From positions 186,001-250,000 of the forward strand of contig NZ_LAJG01000005.1 in the NCBI RefSeq assembly GCF_000970455.1: a stretch of 64,000 nucleotides of DNA. The letters are read 5' to 3'. A program made the translations under genes and the position numbers. The first letter of the stretch is position 1. Each line of letters starts with the position of its first letter. The notes under the pieces are model-generated. The model saw only the letters and a list, made by a program, of their open reading frames with translations. It searched no databases and was not told the DNA's origin. Positions 16,600 to 24,900 of the stretch are shown piece after piece. This stretch comes from Devosia soli. GTDB taxonomy: Bacteria > Pseudomonadota > Alphaproteobacteria > Rhizobiales > Devosiaceae.

Positions 16600-17654
16600 C
16601 GAACACGACCACCCGCCGGCCCGCTGCCTTTGCCATTCCGGGCGATGCGACGCAGAAAACCGGCGGCTACATCTATGAATGGGAGCTGTTACAGGGCTTG
16701 CGCCGCAATGGCCGTGCCGTCGACCATATCGAACTTGCGAGCGGCTTTCCCGATCCATCGCCGGCTGAAACCCGCACGGCGATCGAGACCATGGCGGCAC
16801 TCCCCGCAGATGTGCCGCTCATCATCGATGGTCTGGTCTTCGGTTCGATCGACACCGCAGGTCTCGAAACGGTCAGGGCGCCGATCGTTGCGATGATCCA
16901 TCACCCGCTCGGTCTCGAGACCGGCCTCTCCGCAGAGCGCTCGGCGCATCTGCTGGGGCGAGAGGCGGACAACCTCAAGCTCGCTCGGGCCGTGCTGGTG
17001 CCGAGCCCGCATACGGCCCGGATACTGGTCGGGCAGTTCGGAGTGGCGGAAGACAAGATCACCATCGCCCTGCCCGGCTTCCGGCCTGCCGATCCCGTCA
17101 AGAAACTGAGCACGCCACCGCTGATCCTGTCCGTGGGGTTGCTCGCAGAGCGCAAGGGACACGATGTGCTAGTCGCGGCATTCGGCAAGCTACGCGATCT
17201 GGAGTGGCAGGCGCAGATCGTCGGCAAGACTCATGACGCGGCCGTGGAAGCCAGGCTTCGCGGGCAGATCGAAGCGCTTGGCTTGGGCGAGCGGGTGGTG
17301 CTCACCGGCCTTCTCGACGATGCGGAGGTCATCGAACGGTATCGGGCGGCCAGCATTTTTGCGCTGGCGACGCGTTACGAGGGCTATGGCATCGTTCTTG
17401 GCGAGGCGCTGCTCCATGGCTTGCCAATCGTCACCTGCCGGACCGGCGCCGTGCCCGACACCGTTCCCGAAGGCGCTGGCTTGCTGGTGCCCGTCGACGA
17501 TGCAGAAGCCATCGCCAAAGCGCTGCGGATGCTTCTAACCGACCATGACGCCCGGCAAAAGATGGCCGAGGTTTCGCGCCAGGCTGGCGAGCGCCTGCCG
17601 AGCTGGGATGATACGGAGCGTATCGTCAGCGGCGTGCTTGATCGGGTCTACTGA
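16596..17654 (+). CDS. Family 4 glycosyltransferase
   Basis: 352 residues, two Rossmann-like domains of GT-B fold. The N-terminal half opens with AIPGDATQKTGGYIYEWELL, and the C-terminal half holds LSVGLLAERKGHDVL and the nucleotide-sugar block TRYEGYGIVLGEALLHG with the E-x7-E pair. No membrane segment, so probably cytosolic or membrane-associated. Start ATG overlaps the permease TGA. Last gene of the operon; it ends 4 bp before the convergent lrgB stop. Acceptor unknown; a lipid or polyol made by the first genes is a reasonable guess. Confidence 0.88.
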   Translation: MTNTTTRRPAAFAIPGDATQKTGGYIYEWELLQGLRRNGRAVDHIELASGFPDPSPAETRTAIETMAALPADVPLIIDGLVFGSIDTAGLETVRAPIVAMIHHPLGLETGLSAERSAHLLGREADNLKLARAVLVPSPHTARILVGQFGVAEDKITIALPGFRPADPVKKLSTPPLILSVGLLAERKGHDVLVAAFGKLRDLEWQAQIVGKTHDAAVEARLRGQIEALGLGERVVLTGLLDDAEVIERYRAASIFALATRYEGYGIVLGEALLHGLPIVTCRTGAVPDTVPEGAGLLVPVDDAEAIAKALRMLLTDHDARQKMAEVSRQAGERLPSWDDTERIVSGVLDRVY

Positions 17655-17657
17655 GTC

Positions 17658-18371
17658 TTAGTGCAGAAGGACGAACCCGGCGACCAGCAAAGCCGTAAAA
17701 GCGCCGTTGAGCGCCATGGCAATGCCAGCGAAAGCGCCGGCGGTGTCGTTGACCTGAAGAGCGCGGGCCGTACCAATGCCATGTGACGCAATGCCGACGG
17801 CAAAGCCGCGCGCCGCGTAGTTTTGGATGCCCAAGGCGTTCATCAGCGGCGTGACGATCACGGCGCCAGTAATGCCCGTCAGGATGACCAGCACGGCGGC
17901 CAGCGAGGGTACGCCGCCGAGCCCCTTGGCCAATTCCATGGCGATAGGTGCGCTGACGGATTTTGGCGCGATCGAGGCAAGCACGTCGGAGGGCGCACCG
18001 AAGGCCGCCGCGATGCCAAGGGCGCTACCCATTGCCGTCAGCGAGCCTGCAATCAGAGCCGCCACGATCGGCAGGATGGAGCGGCGGACCGCAGCAAGAT
18101 TGCGAAAGAGCGGCACCGCCAGGGAGACTGTCGCAGGCCCCAGCAGGAAGTGCACGAACTGCGCGCCTTCGAAGTATCTCGGATACGAGGTGCGGGTGAA
18201 AAGCAGCAGCGGGATGACCATTGCCGCCGTGAGGAGAACGCTGTTGGCGAGGGGCGAACTGCCAAGCGCAACCGCGATGCGGAGGGCAAGGATATAGGCG
18301 GCAAGCGTCACGCCGAGCCAGGTTAGCGGCGAAGCGGCGAGATAGACCCAGATGGTGCCAAGACCGCTCAT
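17658..18371 (-). CDS. lrgB: LrgB/CidB-family membrane protein
   Basis: 237 residues, about seven membrane helices, with the family blocks SVSAPIAMELAKGLGG and ASHGIGTARALQ. ATG overlaps the lrgA stop as ATGA. With LrgA it forms the holin/antiholin-like pair now linked in several bacteria to pyruvate, glycolate or cell-lysis control (plant PLGG1 is an LrgAB fusion). The longer open frame upstream is low-complexity antisense-like sequence and is rejected. Confidence 0.9.
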   Translation of the reverse strand: MSGLGTIWVYLAASPLTWLGVTLAAYILALRIAVALGSSPLANSVLLTAAMVIPLLLFTRTSYPRYFEGAQFVHFLLGPATVSLAVPLFRNLAAVRRSILPIVAALIAGSLTAMGSALGIAAAFGAPSDVLASIAPKSVSAPIAMELAKGLGGVPSLAAVLVILTGITGAVIVTPLMNALGIQNYAARGFAVGIASHGIGTARALQVNDTAGAFAGIAMALNGAFTALLVAGFVLLH

Positions 18372-18775
18372 CCCCGCCTCCGCGCGAGCCAGGCGTCGGT
18401 GGCGAGAAAGACGCCCACGGTGACGAGAAGCGTGAGTACGGTCGAGCCGAGGACGGCCAGTAACAAGGGGCCGCCCCATGCCAGAATGACATCGCCATAT
18501 TGCATGATGCCGACGGCGGACGGAACGAAGAGCAGCGACAAAAGACCCAGCAATCCATCGGCCGAGGCGATGATCGGCCGGGCGCGATTGCCGATGCGGG
18601 TCAGGATGAGCAGCAGCAGCAACATCCCTGCGACCGGCCCTGGAAAGACGCAGCCGGGCAAGACCAGACGGAGCAATTGCACCAAGGTTTCTCCGGCAAG
18701 CTGACAGAGGATCAGCACAGTGAAACCACCCAGCCACTCGGCTGGCCGCAGGGGCTTGGCGGGAATTTCAGTCAT
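18368..18775 (-). CDS. lrgA: LrgA/CidA-family membrane protein
   Basis: 135 residues, four membrane helices. Family blocks VLPGCVFPGPVAGMLLLLL and LLSLLFVPSAVGIMQYGDV are clear. Start ATG at 18775. Overlaps lrgB by 4 bp and lies 26 bp downstream of an amidohydrolase gene, so it may be the tail of that operon. Small inner-membrane partner of LrgB. Confidence 0.9.
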   Translation of the reverse strand: MTEIPAKPLRPAEWLGGFTVLILCQLAGETLVQLLRLVLPGCVFPGPVAGMLLLLLILTRIGNRARPIIASADGLLGLLSLLFVPSAVGIMQYGDVILAWGGPLLLAVLGSTVLTLLVTVGVFLATDAWLARRRG

Positions 18776-18801
18776 GGAAAGGGACTCGGTCGCTTGCGCC
18801 C

Positions 18802-20037
18802 TTAATGGAGCACGTTTTTGACCACGCGCCCATTCGCCATGATCAGCGGCATGTAAGCGCCATCGCCCTGGAGCAGGGAAATGTCGGAGAGCGGATTGCC
18901 GTCGACGACCAGAAGATCGGCAAAGGCGCCTTCGGCGATGACACCGACTTGGCCTTCGAGCCGGCAAAGTCGTGCGCCGACGACGGTTGCCGACTGGATG
19001 ATCTCGTGCGGGGTCAGCACCTTGGCGAGAAGCTCGAATTCCATGCAGTGATATTTGCGAAGCTGGCCCAGAAGATCGGACCCGAACGCCATGGGCAGGC
19101 CCGCATCGCGCATGATTTCGAGCGAACGCAGGCCGCCATTGCGGACGATGTCGATCTTGGCAAATTCTGACGCGCCGAGACCGAGGGCCTCGCCTTCGAG
19201 CGCCAGCGCGTCATAGGCGACGAGCGTCGGCACGGCGATGCAGCCTTTTTCGGCGGCCATTCTGGCGGTTTCGGGCTCGATGAGGTTGCAGTGTTCAAGC
19301 GAGTGGACACCCAGTTCGACGCAACGGGCGATCGAGCGGTCGGTATAGACGTGAGCGGCGACATAGAGGCCGGCATTTTCGGCCTCCTCCACCGTGGCCG
19401 CGATCTCGTCTCGCGAATATTGGATGGAGTGGATCGGATCGTTGGGCGATGAGACCCCGCCATTGGCCATGACCTTGATGAAGTTGGCGCCTTCCTTGAT
19501 CATGGTGCGGCAGGCGGCGCGGACATTGTCGACGCCATCGACAATGAGGCCCATGGAGCCGAGACGATCCGAGAAAAGACCCGGACGGTCGTCGGTGCGA
19601 TTGCGCAGGTCGGCATGGCCGCCGGTCGTCGTCAGGCCCTTGCCGCAGATGACAAGACGGGGTCCACGGATGAGGCCTTCATTGACCGCGCGAACGAGGC
19701 CGTAATCGGCGCCGCCGAGATCGCGCAGGGTGGTGAATCCGCGCTGCAGCGCTTCGTCCATGACGCGGGCAGCGCGCAGGGCTGCGAGAGAAGCCGGAGC
19801 GACCATATTGGCCCAGAGGTCGAGCGTTTCGGCAACGATGTGGACATGGCAATCGATGAGGCCCGGCATGACTGTTTTGCCGGCAAGATCGACAACCTCG
19901 ACGCCCTCGGGCTTGGCCAGGTTTGCGCCGATGGCTGTGATCCGCTGCCCTTCCACCAGGACATCGAGCCCGGATTTGAGAACGCCGGCCTCGGCGTCGA
20001 GCACGTGGCCGCCGGTGAAGAGATAGGAGGGAGTCAT
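18802..20037 (-). CDS. Metal-dependent amidohydrolase (prolidase-like carboxypeptidase group)
   Basis: 411 residues, amidohydrolase TIM barrel with small beta sandwich. Metal and catalytic residues in order: HVH in GLIDCHVHI, Lys in NFIKVMANGG (probably carboxylated), His in YVAAHVY, His in HSLEHCN and Asp in AFGSDLLG. This pattern matches the Xaa-Pro/Xaa-Arg carboxypeptidase-like amidohydrolases. Cytosolic. It ends the peptide-type importer operon (9 bp gap from the OppF-type gene), so it probably hydrolyses the imported compound or a product of the other two hydrolases in the operon. Confidence 0.88.
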   Translation of the reverse strand: MTPSYLFTGGHVLDAEAGVLKSGLDVLVEGQRITAIGANLAKPEGVEVVDLAGKTVMPGLIDCHVHIVAETLDLWANMVAPASLAALRAARVMDEALQRGFTTLRDLGGADYGLVRAVNEGLIRGPRLVICGKGLTTTGGHADLRNRTDDRPGLFSDRLGSMGLIVDGVDNVRAACRTMIKEGANFIKVMANGGVSSPNDPIHSIQYSRDEIAATVEEAENAGLYVAAHVYTDRSIARCVELGVHSLEHCNLIEPETARMAAEKGCIAVPTLVAYDALALEGEALGLGASEFAKIDIVRNGGLRSLEIMRDAGLPMAFGSDLLGQLRKYHCMEFELLAKVLTPHEIIQSATVVGARLCRLEGQVGVIAEGAFADLLVVDGNPLSDISLLQGDGAYMPLIMANGRVVKNVLH

Positions 20038-20046
20038 GGGGTCAAC

Positions 20047-21021
20047 TCATCGATTGTGACAGGCAACGAGGCGGCCATCGTCGCGGGCCGTAAGGGCAGG
20101 CTCGGTGGTCTTGCAGACGGCGGTGACGAGCGGGCAGCGGGTATGGAATGGGCAGCCGCTCGGCTTTTTCGTCGCGCTGGGGATATCGTCGTTGCTGGCG
20201 CTGAAACTGTGGCGCTTACGCGGATCGCGCGAGGGCGCCGAGCGCATCAGCAATTCGGTATAGGGATGGCCAGGCGCAGCGAAGATTGCGGCCTTGGGGG
20301 CAATTTCAACGATCTTGCCCAGATACATCACCGCAACACGATGGGAGATGAATTCAACGACGCCGAGATCGTGGGAGATCGCGAGATAGGAGACGCCCAG
20401 ATCGCGCTGCAGATCGCTGAGAAGATTGAGGATCTGCGCCTGCACCGACACGTCCAGCGCCGAAACCGGTTCGTCGCAGACGATGACATCCGGCTTGAGC
20501 GCGAGGGCACGGGCTATGCCGATGCGTTGGCGCTGGCCGCCCGAAAACTGGTGCGCAAAATTGTCGGCCTGATCCGGGCGGAGGCCGACGCGCTCCATCA
20601 GTTCGGAGACACGCGCCTCACGCTCGGCCGTGGTGCCGATATTGTGGATGTCGAGAGGCGCGCGGATGATGTCCTTTACCCGCTGGCGCGGATTGAGCGA
20701 AGAAAACGGATCCTGAAAGACGATCTGCATCCGCCGCCGGTAGCTCTTGAGCGCCGCCGGATTGAAGCCTCGGATTTCCTGGCCATCGAACTGCACGCGC
20801 CCGCCGGTCGGCTTGACGAGGCCCATGAGGGCAAGGCCGGTCGTTGACTTGCCGCAGCCGCTTTCCCCGACAAGGCTCAGTGTCTCGCCCCGATTGAGCG
20901 AAAAACTGACGCCATCGACGGCCTTGACCGCCCCCACCTGCCGCTGCAACACGCCGCCGCGGATCGGGAAATGAACTTCGAGATTATCGACGCTGAGCAA
21001 GGGGGTGCGATCAGGCTGCAT
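20047..21021 (-). CDS. Peptide-type ABC transporter ATPase (DppF/OppF)
   Basis: 324 residues. Walker A GESGCGKST at 52-60, signature [15 protein letters not shown], Walker B VIVCDEPVSALD, and the C-terminal oligopeptide/dipeptide ATPase extension with cysteines (GCPFHTRCPL) that usually holds an iron-sulfur cluster. Starts at ATG 21021, overlapping the DppD-type stop by 11 bp. Works with the adjacent DppD ATPase. Confidence 0.93.
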   Translation of the reverse strand: MQPDRTPLLSVDNLEVHFPIRGGVLQRQVGAVKAVDGVSFSLNRGETLSLVGESGCGKSTTGLALMGLVKPTGGRVQFDGQEIRGFNPAALKSYRRRMQIVFQDPFSSLNPRQRVKDIIRAPLDIHNIGTTAEREARVSELMERVGLRPDQADNFAHQFSGGQRQRIGIARALALKPDVIVCDEPVSALDVSVQAQILNLLSDLQRDLGVSYLAISHDLGVVEFISHRVAVMYLGKIVEIAPKAAIFAAPGHPYTELLMRSAPSRDPRKRHSFSASNDDIPSATKKPSGCPFHTRCPLVTAVCKTTEPALTARDDGRLVACHNR

Positions 21022-22015
21022 CGTCGTGTTCCCAGCAGGCGGCCCAGTGTCCGGGGCGTTTTTCTTCAAATGGCGGTCGTTCTTCAAGGCAGCGAGCCGA
21101 GGCGCCGGGGCAACGCGGCGCGAAGGCGCATCCCTTGGGCAGGGCCCAGAGCGGCGGGACGGTACCCGGAATATCAGCCAAGCGATCCCCCGCTTCGCTC
21201 GATGCGCCCGCCCCGGGCACAGCGCCCATGAGGCCGATCGTATAGGGGTGGAACGGGCGATCGAAGAGATCGTAGATGCTTGCTTCCTCGACCTTGCGCC
21301 CCGCATACATGACGATGACGCGGTCGGCGACTTCCGAGACGACGCCGAGATCATGCGTAATCAGGATCTGCGCCGTGCCGAGGCGTTTTTGCAGGTCCGA
21401 GATCAGCCCAAGGATCTGGGCCTGGATGGTCACGTCAAGGGCAGTCGTGGGCTCATCGGCGATGATGATCTTGGGGTCGCAGGCGAGCGCCAGGGCGATC
21501 ATGGCGCGCTGACGCATGCCGCCCGAAAGCTCGTGCGGAAACTGGCCCGCGCGACGCTCAGGGTCCGGCATCTGAACGAGACGGAGGACGTCGACGGCGC
21601 GTGTATCGGCCTCCCGGCGGCTGCATTTGCGATGCTGGCGCACGGCTTCGGCGATCTGCTCGCCGATGCGAAGCACCGGGTTCAGCGCCGTCAGCGGTTC
21701 CTGAAAGATCATAGCGATCTTTTCGCCGCGGAAATCTTCGACCTGGCGCTGGTTCATGGCGAGGAAATCTTCGCCGTCGATCAGCACCTTGCCTCTCGTG
21801 ATCGCCGCCGCATCGGGCAGGAGGCGCAGCAGCGACAACGCGGTCATCGATTTGCCGCAGCCGCTTTCCCCGACGATGCAGAGTGTCTCCCCTGCCCTGA
21901 CGGACAGATTCATGTCCGAGACGACGGCAAAAGCGCCATTGTCGCCCCGGATCTCGATGTCGAGATCCGAGACTTGCAGAACCGGGAGAGAGGTATCTGT
22001 GGTCATGTCGCTCAT
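21011..22015 (-). CDS. Peptide-type ABC transporter ATPase (DppD/OppD)
   Basis: 334 residues from ATG 22015 (ATG 22006 possible). Walker A GESGCGKS at 49-56, signature [15 protein letters not shown], Walker [13 protein letters not shown], and the C-terminal ALPKGCAFAPRCPGA cysteine region. Second ATPase of the heterodimer. A 53-bp gap separates it from the upstream deacylase gene. Confidence 0.93.
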   Translation of the reverse strand: MSDMTTDTSLPVLQVSDLDIEIRGDNGAFAVVSDMNLSVRAGETLCIVGESGCGKSMTALSLLRLLPDAAAITRGKVLIDGEDFLAMNQRQVEDFRGEKIAMIFQEPLTALNPVLRIGEQIAEAVRQHRKCSRREADTRAVDVLRLVQMPDPERRAGQFPHELSGGMRQRAMIALALACDPKIIIADEPTTALDVTIQAQILGLISDLQKRLGTAQILITHDLGVVSEVADRVIVMYAGRKVEEASIYDLFDRPFHPYTIGLMGAVPGAGASSEAGDRLADIPGTVPPLWALPKGCAFAPRCPGASARCLEERPPFEEKRPGHWAACWEHDDAA

Positions 22016-22068
22016 TGCCGTCGTCTCCACTGCCGGGTTGGTGGGACGCACCCGGCATGTCTGATGTG

Positions 22069-23013
22069 TTAGTCGGTCGCGCCGTCGAGATTGCCGACCA
22101 TGAAGCCATAATCCCCGCTATGGACGAGGTTGCGCGTCAGGTGCTGCATGATCATCACGCCGTTGTCGAACGGGGTCGGAATCTCTTCGAGCACTTCGAA
22201 CGTGTAGGGGCTGACAACGCGCCCGAGCAGCTGGCCGCCCTTGATGACTTCGCCATTGGCGGGAGCCAGTGGCTCGAGCCAGCCGCCCTGAGTCGGACGA
22301 ATGCCGGCCAGTTCATTGACGACGATCTGCTTGGGATTGGTCCAGGGATCACCCTGGATGGCGCCGATGGTCTTGAGCATGTTGAGGACGCCATCGACCG
22401 TCTGCTTCACGTAAGGGGTCTGGTCGACGATACCGCCGCCGAGTTCGATCACCGCCACCGGGATATTGCGGGTGTCGATGGTCACCGACTTGGTGGTGCC
22501 GCCAAAGACCGTGCCCTGCTTGTTCTCGACCGGACGGTAGAGGAGCTTTGAGCCAAAGGCGCGCGACAGGCGCTCGTCGTTCCAGATGTAGACATAGTCG
22601 ACGGTCGGGCGATCGGTGCCCGAATGAAGGTCGATATGGACGTCAATGACGTTGAGGAACTCGTTGGTCAGCGCATGGGCCAGCTGCTGGGAATAGGTGC
22701 CCTTGGGATTGCCAGGGAACTGGCGGTTAAGGTCGACCTTATCGATGGTCGCAAAGCGTTCGTTGACGGCGAAGGCATAGGGGTTGGCGACCGGCAACAG
22801 CAGAATGCGGCCTTTGAGCGGTTGGTCCTTCAGCGCGCGATAGAGGTCGAGCACGGCTTGGGAGCCGCTATTTTCATTGCCGTGGATCGAGGCGGAAATG
22901 CCGATGGTTGGGCCATCTTCCTCGCCGACCAGTTCATGGATGAAGAGCACGGCGTCGCTGCCATCGGCGTGGGTCGTAAACTTCGGTCGAAGCTGGTTGA
23001 TGGACTTGACCAT
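22069..23013 (-). CDS. AstE/AspA-family zinc deacylase (DoeB/EutE-like)
   Basis: 314 residues. Zinc ligands H44 and E47 in HGNENSG and H130 in DLHSGT; DLNRQFPG at 94-101 and the catalytic Glu in VIELGGG (E191) complete the succinylglutamate desuccinylase/aspartoacylase signature. Cytosolic, no signal. It is embedded inside a peptide-type importer operon between the ATPase and permease genes. Relatives remove an acyl group from an amino acid; DoeB/EutE removes acetate from N-acetyl-diaminobutyrate after ectoine ring opening, and the operon also carries a hydrolase of the matching family. Substrate here is not known. Confidence 0.86.
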   Translation of the reverse strand: MVKSINQLRPKFTTHADGSDAVLFIHELVGEEDGPTIGISASIHGNENSGSQAVLDLYRALKDQPLKGRILLLPVANPYAFAVNERFATIDKVDLNRQFPGNPKGTYSQQLAHALTNEFLNVIDVHIDLHSGTDRPTVDYVYIWNDERLSRAFGSKLLYRPVENKQGTVFGGTTKSVTIDTRNIPVAVIELGGGIVDQTPYVKQTVDGVLNMLKTIGAIQGDPWTNPKQIVVNELAGIRPTQGGWLEPLAPANGEVIKGGQLLGRVVSPYTFEVLEEIPTPFDNGVMIMQHLTRNLVHSGDYGFMVGNLDGATD

Positions 23014-23029
23014 GAAAGAATTCCTTTAG

Positions 23030-23890
23030 TTACTTTGCCTTGGCGGACTTGCCGCCGCCGCGAGAGAGCTGGCGCGGGTCGAGCACATCGCGCAGACCAT
23101 CGCCGAGTAGATTGAAGCCGAGCACGGTCACCATGATGGTCGCACCCGAAATGATGGAGAGCCACGGCGCGTCGCGCATGAAGCGGGTGCCATATGCCAG
23201 CGTCCATCCCCAGGTCGGGGCCGGCGGCGGCAGGCCGAAGCCGAGAAAACTCAGCGCCGATTCTGAAATGATCGCGGTGCCGAGGCCGAGCGAAGCCAGT
23301 ACGATGATCGGCCCCAGCGCATTGGGCAGGATTTCCTTGAAGATGATGCGAGCCGGGCTCGCGCCAAGTGCCTTAGCCGCCTGCACGTAGTTCTGCTCGC
23401 GCAGCACCAGTGTCGTCGAGCGCACGACACGGGCATATTCGGTCCAGGCGACGACGATGATGGCGAGCGCGACATTGGTGATGCCGGGGCCAAGCACCGC
23501 GACGATGGCGAGCGCCAGAACGATGGCGGGGAAACCGAGAAAGATATCGGTGATCCGCATCAGGACCTGATCGACCCAGCCGCCGAAATACCCCGCAACC
23601 AGCCCGACGACCGTACCAATGGCAGCCGAGACCGCCACTGCGATGACCGCTATGGTCAGCGAGATGCGGGCGCCGAAGACGAGACGTGACCAGAGGTCGC
23701 GGCCGAAATTGTCGGTGCCGAGGATGTGCTCCACGGTCGGGCCGTCGAAGCGGTTGCGCATGTCCATCTGCTCGATGCCATGGGTCGCGACAAACGGCGC
23801 GAAGATGGCGAGGAGAATGATCGTCAGAGAGATCAGCGCGCCGACGACGAGCGAGACATTGGTGAAGGCTTTTGGCAAACGCATGGTCAT
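23030..23890 (-). CDS. Peptide-type ABC permease (DppC)
   Basis: 286 residues, about six helices, with the N-terminal HILGTDNFGRDLWSRLVFG block and the EAA loop YVQAAKALGASPARIIF. ATG at 23890 overlaps the DppB stop by one base (TGATG); GTG 23893 and ATG 23884 are alternatives. Inner-membrane channel half. Confidence 0.93.
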   Translation of the reverse strand: MTMRLPKAFTNVSLVVGALISLTIILLAIFAPFVATHGIEQMDMRNRFDGPTVEHILGTDNFGRDLWSRLVFGARISLTIAVIAVAVSAAIGTVVGLVAGYFGGWVDQVLMRITDIFLGFPAIVLALAIVAVLGPGITNVALAIIVVAWTEYARVVRSTTLVLREQNYVQAAKALGASPARIIFKEILPNALGPIIVLASLGLGTAIISESALSFLGFGLPPPAPTWGWTLAYGTRFMRDAPWLSIISGATIMVTVLGFNLLGDGLRDVLDPRQLSRGGGKSAKAK

Positions 23891-24870
23891 CACCCGAGCC
23901 GAATGCGCGGGTCGACCGCGGCGTAAAGAAGATCCACCACGAGGTTCACGAGCGCGAAGACGATGGCGAAGGTGAGCACGATGCCCTGGATCAGCGGCAG
24001 GTCACGCTGCGAAATCGCGGCAATGGTGAGCTGCCCTAGGCCCGGCCAGGCAAAGATGGATTCGGTGAGAACCGCCCCGCCAAGCAGAGCGCCGAAGCGA
24101 AGGCCGATGACGCTCAGGACCGGCAGGAGCGCATTGCGCAGGGCATGGCGGATGACGACGCGACCCTTGCGGAGGCCCTTGGCATAGGCGGTTCGGACAA
24201 AATCTTCGCGCAGCACTTCGAGCATGGAGGCGCGCACGAGACGCGAGATGATGGCCGCCGAATTCGCCGCCAGCGCCAATGCTGGCAAGGCGATATGGCT
24301 GATGGAATCCCAGAGCACTTGCGGGCGTCCGGTCACGGCCGCCAGGAATGCTTCCGGCAGTGGCGCGCCGCGACCAATGGATGGCAGCCAGCCAAGCTGC
24401 ACGGCAAAGAGCAGCATCAGCAACAGGCCAAGCCAATAGACCGGCATGGACACGCCAAGCTGGGCAAAGAGCATGGTGACGGTGTCGATCCAGGAACCCT
24501 GGCGAATGGCGGCGAGGACGCCCAGCGTCAGCCCGATCAGGGTCGCGAGCAGCAGCGCTACCAAGGCAAGCTCGATGGTCGCGCCGAGGCGCCCGAAGAT
24601 AATCTCGGCGACCGGCTGGTTCTGGAAGATCGAGCGACCCATATCGCCTTGCAGCAGGGCGGCGAAATAGTCCCAAAGACGGATATACCAGGGGTCATTC
24701 AGACCCAACGTGTTCCGCAGGTTGGTGATGGCTTCCGGCGTTGCGTCCTGGCCGAGCAGCACGGCGGCCGGATCACCGGGGATGATGAGCAGGAGACCAA
24801 AGGTGACCACCACCATGCCGATGGCCATGGGGATCAGCAGCAGCAGCCGGCGGATGACATAGGCTAGCAT
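23890..24870 (-). CDS. Peptide-type ABC permease (DppB)
   Basis: 326 residues beginning MLAYVIRRLLLLIPMAIGM, the invariant first helix of DppB/OppB proteins. Large periplasmic loop after helix 1 and EAA loop FVRTAYAKGLRKGRVVI. Starts 30 bp after the M24 hydrolase gene. Partner of the DppC subunit. Confidence 0.93.
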   Translation of the reverse strand: MLAYVIRRLLLLIPMAIGMVVVTFGLLLIIPGDPAAVLLGQDATPEAITNLRNTLGLNDPWYIRLWDYFAALLQGDMGRSIFQNQPVAEIIFGRLGATIELALVALLLATLIGLTLGVLAAIRQGSWIDTVTMLFAQLGVSMPVYWLGLLLMLLFAVQLGWLPSIGRGAPLPEAFLAAVTGRPQVLWDSISHIALPALALAANSAAIISRLVRASMLEVLREDFVRTAYAKGLRKGRVVIRHALRNALLPVLSVIGLRFGALLGGAVLTESIFAWPGLGQLTIAAISQRDLPLIQGIVLTFAIVFALVNLVVDLLYAAVDPRIRLG

Positions 24871-24900
24871 TGGCGTTGCCCTTGCGTATCGGAGTTGCGC

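Noticed and set aside
18372..18737. N-terminal extension of lrgB
   Set aside because: Overlaps lrgA in another frame and is Arg-rich noise; the ATG at 18371 gives the normal LrgB length and an ATGA junction.
20047..22015. Possible recent duplication of the two ATPase genes
   Set aside because: DppD and DppF types are ancient paralogues with different conserved tails; the similarity is expected.
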